From Gemmatimonadaceae bacterium (GTDB lineage: Bacteria; Gemmatimonadota; Gemmatimonadetes; Gemmatimonadales; Gemmatimonadaceae), in NCBI GenBank assembly GCA_013813605.1, contig JACCRL010000388.1:1-5446 (forward strand): a stretch of DNA of 5,446 bases, written 5' to 3'. Under the pieces are notes generated by a model. The model was not told the DNA's origin and did not search any database. It worked only from the letters and a program-made list of their open reading frames with translations. Shown in pieces: positions 1-5,446 of this stretch (its first letter is position 1; each line of letters begins with the position of its first letter). The position numbers and the translations under genes are program-made.

Positions 1-617
1 ACCGCATGCTGACCAGGAACGCGATCTGGGTCGGCCGCACGATCGGGCTCGGTGTCATGACGCCAGATGAAGCGGTGAACTGGGGCCTCTCCGGGCCGAT
101 GCTGCGTGCGTCGGGCGTCGCCTACGATGTGAGGAAGGATTTCCCGTACCTCGACTACGAGACGTACGACTTCGATGTCCCCGTCGGAACGAACGGCGAC
201 GTGTATGACCGGTACCTCGTGCGCATGGAAGAGATGCGTCAGTCTGTGCGCATCCTCCAGCAGGCGGTCGATCGCCTGCCCGACGGCCCCGTCAACATCG
301 ACGACCCGCGCATCATCCTGCCGCCCAAATCGAAGGCGACGAGCGAGATGGAGTCGATGATCCACCACTTCAAGGTCGTGATGGAAGGACCGCGTCCGCC
401 GATTGGTGAATCGTATGTTGCGGTCGAGAGCCCGAAGGGCGAGAAAGGCTACTACATGGTGTCGGACGGCACGTCGAAGCCGGTGCGGTGGAGAATCCGG
501 CCGCCGTCGTTCGTCAACCTGTCCGCGATTCCGAAGATGGTCGAGGGACACCTGCTCTCCGATGTCATCGCGATCAACGCAAGCATCGACATCGTGATGG
601 GAGAGATCGACCGTTGA
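1..617 (+). CDS. nuoD: NADH-quinone oxidoreductase subunit D (NuoD), C-terminal part, 5' truncated by the window edge
   Basis: This is the 49-kDa-type subunit of complex I. It sits in the peripheral arm against NuoB and NuoH and forms one wall of the quinone-reduction site. The reading frame is open from the first base (an Arg codon at 3-5 precedes the first Met), so the ATG at 6 is internal and the true start lies upstream. About 204 residues are visible. Family landmarks in order are SGPMLRASG, DFDVPVGTNGDVYDRYLVRMEEMRQS, GPVNIDDPRIILPPK, then HHFKVVMEG, SPKGEKGYYMVSDG, the RIRPPSFVNL block and the terminal IVMGEIDR. The natural C-terminus is therefore present. No cysteine occurs in the visible part, as expected for a subunit derived from a [NiFe]-hydrogenase large subunit that has lost its metal-binding cysteines. 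The quinone-site His and Tyr of the N-terminal half lie outside the window, as does any NuoC fusion. Its stop codon overlaps the nuoE start. Confidence 0.97.
   Translation, partial: RMLTRNAIWVGRTIGLGVMTPDEAVNWGLSGPMLRASGVAYDVRKDFPYLDYETYDFDVPVGTNGDVYDRYLVRMEEMRQSVRILQQAVDRLPDGPVNIDDPRIILPPKSKATSEMESMIHHFKVVMEGPRPPIGESYVAVESPKGEKGYYMVSDGTSKPVRWRIRPPSFVNLSAIPKMVEGHLLSDVIAINASIDIVMGEIDR
599..617 (+). promoter_or_regulatory. Ribosome binding site and TTG start of nuoE overlapping the nuoD stop
   Basis: A purine-rich Shine-Dalgarno-like stretch GGGAGAG at 599-605 lies 8 bases before TTG at 614-616. That TTG shares bases with the nuoD stop TGA (615-617), giving a TTGA overlap. The next in-frame candidate, ATG at 629, has only GGAG at 623-626, with 2 bases between, which is too close for a normal site. 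I therefore prefer TTG. This is inference from spacing; the two choices differ by five residues. Confidence 0.6.
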
Positions 618-1162
618 CCGCTGGAGCGATGGGAGGCCTCGAGTCGCCCGATTACGCATCGCACGATAGCGGAGCGCACGAGCCTCACACGCCCGTGTTC
701 ACCGGCGCGGCGAAGCGCGAGCTTGACGAGCTGATCACGCGTTACCCGAAAAAGATGGCGGCGCTCCTGCCCGCGCTCTGGATCGTGCAGCGAGAGCGCG
801 GCTGGGTGAGCGACGGTGGCATGGCTGAGGTGGCTGAGCTGCTGGAGCTGACACCCGCTTACGTAAAGGGGGTGGTGACTTTTTACACCATGTATCACCA
901 GCACCCGGTCGCGAAATACTTCATTCAGGTCTGCACCACGTCGCCCTGCGGGATCTGCGGTGCCGATGATGTCGTCAAGTCGCTGTTGCGCCACACGAAT
1001 ACGGGCGAGCTGGGAGTTCCCTCACCCGACGGAAAGTTCGCCGTGATCGAAGTCGAATGCCTCGGCGCCTGCGGTTTTGCCACCCCGATAATGATCAACG
1101 AAGAATTCATCGAGTCAGTGACGCCTGAAAACGTCCCCGCGATCCTGGCGAGGTTTGCCTGA
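614..1162 (+). CDS. nuoE: NADH-quinone oxidoreductase subunit E (NuoE, 24-kDa type, [2Fe-2S] N1a)
   Basis: This thioredoxin-like [2Fe-2S] ferredoxin pairs with NuoF in the NADH-oxidising tip of complex I and carries cluster N1a, which exchanges electrons with FMN but is off the main chain. With the TTG start the protein has 182 residues, slightly longer than the E. coli protein. The N-terminal 30 or so residues are polar and non-conserved. A helical region follows (about 31-85, with ALWIVQRERGW), then the KGVVTFYTMYH segment. The four cluster ligands are visible as C107-x4-C112 (VCTTSPC) and C149-x3-C153 (ECLGAC). An additional cysteine at 115, just after the first pair, is not a canonical ligand. 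PDGKF, before the second pair, is also typical. The open frame extends upstream to 488 inside nuoD, but that part resembles no NuoE. The stop shares one base with the nuoF start (TGATG). ATG at 629 (177 residues) is the alternative start. Confidence 0.96.
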   Translation: MTAGAMGGLESPDYASHDSGAHEPHTPVFTGAAKRELDELITRYPKKMAALLPALWIVQRERGWVSDGGMAEVAELLELTPAYVKGVVTFYTMYHQHPVAKYFIQVCTTSPCGICGADDVVKSLLRHTNTGELGVPSPDGKFAVIEVECLGACGFATPIMINEEFIESVTPENVPAILARFA

Positions 1163-2475
1163 TGGGATTCCCACACGAATCACACCAGCGGGAGACGGCC
1201 GTTTTGTCGCAGCATTTCGGGGTCGCCGAGGCGCGCACACTGGACGGCTGGAAGAAGCGCGGCGGTTATCAGGCGCTGGAGAAGGCTCTTGCGATGGCGC
1301 CGGCCGACATCGTGACCGTGATCAAGGACTCGGGGCTGCGCGGTCGCGGCGGCGCCGGCTTCCCGACCGGAATGAAGTGGTCGTTCATGAAACCGGGCGA
1401 CGGAAAGCCGCACTACCTGTGCTGCAACGCCGACGAGTCGGAGCCCGGCACGTTCAAGGACCGCGAGCTGATGCGGTGGACCCCGCACGCTCTCGTGGAG
1501 GGCTGCGCGATCGGCGCTTACGCGATCGGCGCCGAGACGGCCTACGTCTACATTCGCGGCGAGTTCACCGAGCCTCTTTACTTCATGGAGCAGGCGGTGA
1601 AGGAGGCGTACGCGGCGGGAATCATCGGCAAGAACGCGATGGGGACCGGTAAGCGGATCGACGTTCACGTCCACAAGGGCGCCGGGGCATACATCTGCGG
1701 CGAGGAGACCGCGCTCATGAATTCGCTGGAGGGGCGGCGCGGGAATCCGCGCATCAAGCCGCCCTTTCCCGCCGTTTCGGGATTGTTCGGCATGCCGACG
1801 ACGATTAACAACGTCGAGACGCTGATCGCCGCCGCGCCGATCCTCATGAAGGGCGCCGACTGGTACAAGAAGATGTCGCTCTCCAATCCGAAGAGCACCG
1901 GCACGAAGCTGTACTCGGTCTGCGGCAATGTGCAGCGCCCCGGCACGTACGAGGTCGTGATGGGCTTTCCCTTCCGCGAATTTCTCTACGATCTGTGCGG
2001 CGGCCCGGTGAGCGGACGGAAGTTCAAGGCCGTGATTCCGGGCGGCGTATCCGTTCCGATCCAGAGCATGGAGGAAGCGGAAGCATCGCTCATGGACTAC
2101 GAGGGCTTCGTCGAGCAGGGATCGATGCTCGGGTCCGGCGGCGTCATCGTCATCGACGATGCGCAGTCGATGGTCCGCGTCATCGCCCGCATCGCTCGCT
2201 TCTTCGCCCACGAGAGCTGTGCGCAGTGCACGCAGTGCCGGGAAGGTACGGCCTGGGCAACGAAGATTCTGGAGCGCATTCGGGACGGCCAGGGCGCGAT
2301 GGAAGATCTCGACACACTGATGGACATTTCCGAGAACATGACCGGCAAGACGATCTGCGTGCTGAGCGATTCGTGCGCGACGCCGATCGTTTCAGGGATC
2401 AAGAAGTTCCGCTCTGAGTTCGAGTCGCTGATTCAGGGCCGGATGTTTCATCCCGTACTGGCGGCGGTGGCCTGA
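1162..2475 (+). CDS. nuoF: NADH-quinone oxidoreductase subunit F (NuoF, 51-kDa type, NADH/FMN site, [4Fe-4S] N3)
   Basis: This is the electron-entry subunit of complex I. It oxidises NADH through bound FMN and passes electrons to cluster N3, then to NuoG. At 437 residues it is full length for the family (Thermus Nqo1 is about the same). The nucleotide/FMN domain shows GLRGRGGAGFPTG (58-70), CNADESEPGTFKDRE (88-102) and GAYICGEETAL (175-185), followed by SLEGRRGNPR and INNVETL. A soluble-ligand-binding beta-grasp region follows (about 245-335, including PGTYEV and IPGGVS). The C-terminal helical domain holds the N3 ligands C353-x2-C356-x2-C359 (ESCAQCTQCREG) and C399 (GKTIC). All key residues are present. 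The ATG shares its A with the nuoE stop, and GGCGAGG at 1147-1153, 8 bases upstream, is a plausible ribosome site. The stop again forms TGATG with nuoG. Confidence 0.98.
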   Translation: MGFPHESHQRETAVLSQHFGVAEARTLDGWKKRGGYQALEKALAMAPADIVTVIKDSGLRGRGGAGFPTGMKWSFMKPGDGKPHYLCCNADESEPGTFKDRELMRWTPHALVEGCAIGAYAIGAETAYVYIRGEFTEPLYFMEQAVKEAYAAGIIGKNAMGTGKRIDVHVHKGAGAYICGEETALMNSLEGRRGNPRIKPPFPAVSGLFGMPTTINNVETLIAAAPILMKGADWYKKMSLSNPKSTGTKLYSVCGNVQRPGTYEVVMGFPFREFLYDLCGGPVSGRKFKAVIPGGVSVPIQSMEEAEASLMDYEGFVEQGSMLGSGGVIVIDDAQSMVRVIARIARFFAHESCAQCTQCREGTAWATKILERIRDGQGAMEDLDTLMDISENMTGKTICVLSDSCATPIVSGIKKFRSEFESLIQGRMFHPVLAAVA

Positions 2476-4055
2476 TGGCGGAGCAGAAGATGATCAACCT
2501 CACGATCGAGGGACGTCCGATCAGCGTCGCCGAGGGAACGACGATCCTCGAGGCAGCGAAGCAGGTTGGCGTGCTCATTCCGCACTATTGCTATCATCCG
2601 GGCCTGCCCGTCGCGGGCGTTTGCCGCATGTGCCTCGTCGAGGTGGAGAAGGCTCCCAAGCTCGCGCCTTCGTGCGCAACTACGGTGGCCGAAGGGCAGG
2701 TCGTGCACGTGCACTCGGAGAAGTCGCTCGATGCGCGCAAGGGCGTGCTCGAGATGCTGCTCATCAACCACCCGCTCGACTGTCCGATCTGCGACCAGTC
2801 CGGCGAGTGCGAGCTCCAGGATTACACCTTCCAGGAAGGCCGCGAGGACTCGCGCTACCGCGAGCCGAAGAGGTTCAATCCGGTCGAGGATTTTGGCGGC
2901 GACGTCGTGTACGTGCCGAACCGCTGCATTCTCTGCACCCGCTGCGTTCGCTTCATGGATGATGTCGCCGAGGATCCGGTGCTCAACGTCAGCGAGCGCG
3001 GCGACCGGGCGCTGATCGGAAAATTCGAGGGCAAGGATCTCACTCATGCGTGGGCGGCGAACGTCATCGACCTCTGTCCCGTCGGCGCGTTGCTCTCCAA
3101 GGATTTCCTCAACAAGGCGCGCGCCTGGGAGCTGGACCGCGCCGCTTCCGTGTGCCCCAACTGCACGCAGGGCTGCAACGTCATCATGGAGACGCGCGAG
3201 AATCAGCTCGTGCGCATGCGCCCGCGTGCCAACGAGTTCGTCAACGCGTTCTTCATGTGCGACTGGGGCCGCCTGAACTATCGCTGGATGAACGAAAAGG
3301 ATCGGGTTGATCAGCCGATGCTGCGGCAGGAAGGCGCGCTCGTCGTCGCCGAGTGGGAGGACGCCATCGCCGCGGCCGCACGCCTGCTCAAGGGCAAGCG
3401 CGCCTTCGTCGTGGCGTCGCCGATGCTGTCGAACGAATCGCTCTTTCTCCTGACGCAGATCATGCAGGGCGGGTCGGGGACGTTTCGGGTGATGGAGGGC
3501 GACGAGGCTCCTCTGCCCGGCGTCGAGGATCTCGCGCTCCGCCGTGAGCGAGCCGCGAACGTCTACGGTGCCGAGGCGCTCGGATTCAAGAAGAGCCGCG
3601 ATCCATTGGCGGGGTTGGGGAAGGGAGATGTTCTCATCATTGCCGGTGAGGATCTCGACGGAATCGATGCAGCCGCCATGCGCGGAGCAGGAGAGACGAT
3701 CGTCATCGGCTCGGTGATGCCGCACGGAGTAGAAGGCCCCGCGGTAGTCCTGCCAATCGCGAACTTCTCCGAGGAAGAGGGCACCGTCACCAATCTTCGC
3801 GGTCGCGTGCAGCGGTTCACGCAGGCGCGGCAGGCTCCCGGACTTTCGCGCCCGAGCTGGCTCGTGCTCGGCGACCTGCTCGGCGCAATCGGCAAGCAGT
3901 CGAGCTTCTTCCTCCCGTCGCAGGTGTTCGATCAGCTCGCGGCGACGAACAACAAATTCGCCGGACTCAGCTACGACACGCTTGGCTTCAAGGGGCTCCC
4001 GATCGCGGGCGAGCCCAACAAGCAGAAGACCGCCATTGCGGTGGGGGCGGCGTGA
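2475..4055 (+). CDS. nuoG: NADH-quinone oxidoreductase subunit G (NuoG), compact form with clusters N1b, N4, N5 and N7
   Basis: This is the large iron-sulfur subunit of the complex I peripheral arm, relaying electrons from NuoF towards NuoI. The N-terminal [2Fe-2S] ferredoxin domain has C39-x10-C50-x2-C53-x13-C67 (N1b). N5 is H99-x3-C103-x2-C106-x5-C112. N4 is C151-x2-C154-x2-C157 plus C201 (LCPVGAL). A fourth set, C227-x2-C230-x3-C234-x27-C262, matches the N7 site of E. coli and Thermus. All 15 cysteines of the protein are ligands in these sets. The rest (about 277-526) is a molybdopterin-oxidoreductase-like domain that is much reduced. It keeps an opening strand (FVVASPMLSNESLFLL), GKGDVLIIAGEDLD and the late VVLPIANFSEEEGTVTNLRGRVQ motif. 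At 526 residues it is far shorter than E. coli (about 908) or Thermus (about 783). The frame is uninterrupted and the end overlaps nuoH (GTGA), so this looks like a genuine short form and not a frameshift. No strong Shine-Dalgarno precedes the ATG; coupling to nuoF is likely. Confidence 0.96.
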   Translation: MAEQKMINLTIEGRPISVAEGTTILEAAKQVGVLIPHYCYHPGLPVAGVCRMCLVEVEKAPKLAPSCATTVAEGQVVHVHSEKSLDARKGVLEMLLINHPLDCPICDQSGECELQDYTFQEGREDSRYREPKRFNPVEDFGGDVVYVPNRCILCTRCVRFMDDVAEDPVLNVSERGDRALIGKFEGKDLTHAWAANVIDLCPVGALLSKDFLNKARAWELDRAASVCPNCTQGCNVIMETRENQLVRMRPRANEFVNAFFMCDWGRLNYRWMNEKDRVDQPMLRQEGALVVAEWEDAIAAAARLLKGKRAFVVASPMLSNESLFLLTQIMQGGSGTFRVMEGDEAPLPGVEDLALRRERAANVYGAEALGFKKSRDPLAGLGKGDVLIIAGEDLDGIDAAAMRGAGETIVIGSVMPHGVEGPAVVLPIANFSEEEGTVTNLRGRVQRFTQARQAPGLSRPSWLVLGDLLGAIGKQSSFFLPSQVFDQLAATNNKFAGLSYDTLGFKGLPIAGEPNKQKTAIAVGAA

Positions 4056-5338
4056 TCCATTCCGTCATCGCGCTGCTTCAGGTCGCGAACCCGAATCTCC
4101 CGCCGGTAAGCGGAATGGCGTGGTTCCTGTTCACCGTGCTCAAGATGATCGTGCTGTTCACGGTCTACATGGTTGGCGTCGCGCTGCTGACACTCGCCGA
4201 GCGAAAAGTTTCGGCGTGGATTCAGGACCGGCATGGCCCGAACCGCGTTGGTGGACGAGGTGGCTGGCTCCAGCCCGCAGCCGATGGCCTCAAGAACTTC
4301 ATGAAGGAGGAGACGTCGCCCGCCGCGGCCAACAAGACGCTCTTCGTTCTGGCGCCGATCCTGTCTTTCATCCCCGCGCTGACGGCGTGGTCGGTGATTC
4401 CGTTCGGCGCGCCGGTACCGACCCGCTGGGGCCGCATCGACCTGGTCCTCGCCGACCTGCCGATCGGTTTTCTCTTTATCCTCGCGCTCACCTCGCTTTC
4501 CGTCTACGGCATCGTGCTGGCGGGCTGGGCCTCGAACAACAAGTACGCGCTGCTCGGCGGAATACGCTCCAGCTCGCAGATGATCTCCTACGAGATCGCG
4601 ATGGGGATGTCCACTATTCCAGTCCTGCTACTCGCCGGCAACGTGACAATGACCAGCATCATCAACCAGCAGGCGTGGGGCGGCTGGAACGTCGTCAACC
4701 TGACGATTGCGTTTTTCATCTTCATGGTCGCCGCTTTTGCCGAGACCAACCGGCTGCCCTTCGATCTGCCGGAAGCCGAGTCGGAGCTGATCGCCGGGTA
4801 TCACACCGAATACAGCGCGATGAAGTTCTCGCTTTTCTTCATCGCCGAGTACGCTGGAATGGTCACGGCGAGCGCGCTGATGGCGACGCTGTTCTTCGGC
4901 GGGTACGACGTGCCATTTACCTCGGCCGACAACATCGGGCCCTACAGTGGCTGGCTTAGCCTTCTGTCAGTGGGAATCTTCCTGCTCAAGGTCATGTTCT
5001 TCCTGTTCGTGTTCATGTGGGTGCGGTGGACGTTGCCGCGCTTCCGCTACGACCAGCTGATGTCGCTGGGATGGAAGTTCATGCTGCCACTGGCACTTGT
5101 ATACATCGTGATCATCGCAGTGGTGCAGCTGGGGCTGAGTGCGGCCGGAATTCAGCCTGGGATGCTGTACGCGCTCATTCTCGGCTCGCTCAACGTCGGG
5201 TTGGTCATTGTGCTCTTCACGATTCTGGATCGCGGCAGGATCATCAGTCCCGCCTACGGCAGAATGCACCCGATCGAGGTTGAGCGGTTGCGCAGAGTAA
5301 CGAGGCGGGCCCAGCTCGCCGCAGAAGGGAGACGCTGA
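4052..5338 (+). CDS. nuoH: NADH-quinone oxidoreductase subunit H (NuoH, ND1 type), long form with an extra C-terminal helix
   Basis: This integral membrane subunit joins the peripheral and membrane arms, forms most of the quinone chamber and starts the charged path to the pumping subunits. The GTG start at 4052 overlaps the nuoG stop (GTGA), with GGGGG at 4043-4047 just upstream. It gives 428 residues. ATG at 4115 (M22) would give a start just before the first helix and cannot be excluded. Both ND1 signatures are present: AERKVSAWIQDRHGPNRVG (49-67) and the acidic loop AETNRLPFDLPEAESEL (230-246), including E231, D238, E241, E243 and E245, followed by AGYHTEYSAMKF. By eye, hydrophobic helices lie near 23-48, 96-118, 132-158, 178-196, 213-231, 258-283, 300-326, 341-363 and 371-392. 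E. coli NuoH has about 325 residues and eight helices, so the last helix and the arginine-rich tail (393-428) are additional. The stop forms TGATG with nuoI. Confidence 0.96.
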   Translation: MIHSVIALLQVANPNLPPVSGMAWFLFTVLKMIVLFTVYMVGVALLTLAERKVSAWIQDRHGPNRVGGRGGWLQPAADGLKNFMKEETSPAAANKTLFVLAPILSFIPALTAWSVIPFGAPVPTRWGRIDLVLADLPIGFLFILALTSLSVYGIVLAGWASNNKYALLGGIRSSSQMISYEIAMGMSTIPVLLLAGNVTMTSIINQQAWGGWNVVNLTIAFFIFMVAAFAETNRLPFDLPEAESELIAGYHTEYSAMKFSLFFIAEYAGMVTASALMATLFFGGYDVPFTSADNIGPYSGWLSLLSVGIFLLKVMFFLFVFMWVRWTLPRFRYDQLMSLGWKFMLPLALVYIVIIAVVQLGLSAAGIQPGMLYALILGSLNVGLVIVLFTILDRGRIISPAYGRMHPIEVERLRRVTRRAQLAAEGRR

Positions 5339-5340
5339 TG
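5325..5340 (+). promoter_or_regulatory. Ribosome binding site and ATG start of nuoI
   Basis: AAGGGAG at 5325-5331 is the clearest Shine-Dalgarno in the window. It lies 6 bases before the ATG at 5338-5340, whose A is the last base of the nuoH stop. The good spacing fixes the nuoI start even though only its first codons are visible, and suggests nuoI can recruit ribosomes directly as well as by coupling. Confidence 0.75.
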
Positions 5341-5446
5341 CCGATTACCGTCAAGGTTGTCGAGCGGCCGGTGAGTGAAGTGAGCTACATCCGCTCCACG
5401 CTCAAGGGCATGGCGCTCACCTTCCGACACCTGTTCGACGAGAAGG
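5338..5446 (+). CDS. nuoI: NADH-quinone oxidoreductase subunit I (NuoI), N-terminal fragment, 3' truncated by the window edge
   Basis: Only 36 residues are visible, beginning MPITVKVVERP and ending ALTFRHLFDEK. They contain no cluster ligands yet. NuoI is the ferredoxin-like subunit with two [4Fe-4S] clusters (N6a and N6b) that passes electrons from NuoG to NuoB. The call rests on position directly after nuoH in the conserved nuo order, and on the YIRSTLKGMALTFRHLF stretch. That stretch resembles the amphipathic N-terminal helix that NuoI lays on the membrane before its two CxxCxxCxxxCP motifs. Those motifs should follow within about 60 codons downstream of the window. The frame is open to the window end, and the TGATG junction with nuoH supports membership of the same operon. 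Confidence 0.87.
   Translation, partial: MPITVKVVERPVSEVSYIRSTLKGMALTFRHLFDEK

Noticed and set aside
488..613. Upstream extension of the nuoE frame into nuoD
   Set aside because: The extra 42 residues are basic and non-conserved and would need a deep overlap. The start at 614 has a well-spaced ribosome site.
1180..2211. Open frame of 343 codons on the - strand, opposite nuoF
   Set aside because: The same kind of shadow frame: low-complexity, Arg- and His-rich translation, opposite fully conserved NuoF motifs.
2448..3725. Long open frame of 425 codons on the - strand, opposite nuoG
   Set aside because: It lies wholly over a well-supported gene, its translation is rich in Arg, Ala, His and Leu with no recognisable motif, and such antisense frames are common opposite GC-rich coding sequence.
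2475..4055. NuoG shortness caused by a frameshift or assembly break
   Set aside because: The reading frame is continuous, the late-domain motif is in frame near residues 424-446, and the stop overlaps the nuoH start as at the other junctions.
3982..4959. Open frame of 325 codons on the + strand, out of frame over the nuoG end and nuoH
   Set aside because: Its translation is arginine- and proline-rich with no family resemblance, while the overlapping NuoH frame has both ND1 signatures.
1..5446. Promoter, terminator, insertion sequence, CRISPR or RNA gene
   Set aside because: There is no non-coding gap in the window, and I saw no repeat arrays, terminal inverted repeats or hairpin-plus-T runs.

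Overview
The window lies inside a nuo operon. It encodes, all on the + strand and in canonical order, the end of nuoD, complete nuoE, nuoF, nuoG and nuoH, and the start of nuoI. These are subunits of respiratory complex I (NDH-1, the proton-pumping NADH:quinone oxidoreductase). The sequence is GC-rich throughout with no compositional break. The gene set is chromosomal housekeeping. I see no mobile element, RNA gene, CRISPR array, promoter or terminator. The organism is a GC-rich, respiring bacterium. The flavour of the proteins (compact NuoG, long NuoH, the NuoF C-terminal 'CVLSDSCATPI' motif) reminds me most of Gemmatimonadota or a neighbouring environmental phylum, but that is an impression and not a demonstrated placement.

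Layout: nuoD fragment (1-617), nuoE (614-1162), nuoF (1162-2475), nuoG (2475-4055), nuoH (4052-5338), nuoI fragment (5338 to the end). Every junction overlaps: TTGA at D/E, TGATG at E/F, F/G and H/I, and GTGA at G/H. There is therefore no intergenic DNA in the window, and the genes are expected to be co-transcribed and translationally coupled.

How they work together: NuoF binds NADH and FMN and carries cluster N3. NuoE carries the off-path [2Fe-2S] cluster N1a. NuoG holds N1b, N4, N5 and the distal N7. These three form the electron-input module. NuoI (N6a/N6b) and NuoD belong to the connecting module that reaches the quinone. NuoH is the membrane subunit that forms much of the quinone chamber and links quinone reduction to proton pumping. 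All metal-ligand motifs that should be present in the complete genes are intact, so the complex looks functional.

The points most worth a second look are a strongly shortened NuoG (526 residues) that still keeps all four cluster sites, a NuoH with an apparent ninth transmembrane helix and an arginine-rich C-terminal tail, and the fully overlapping gene junctions, two of which use non-ATG starts. I found no evidence of a previously undescribed system here.
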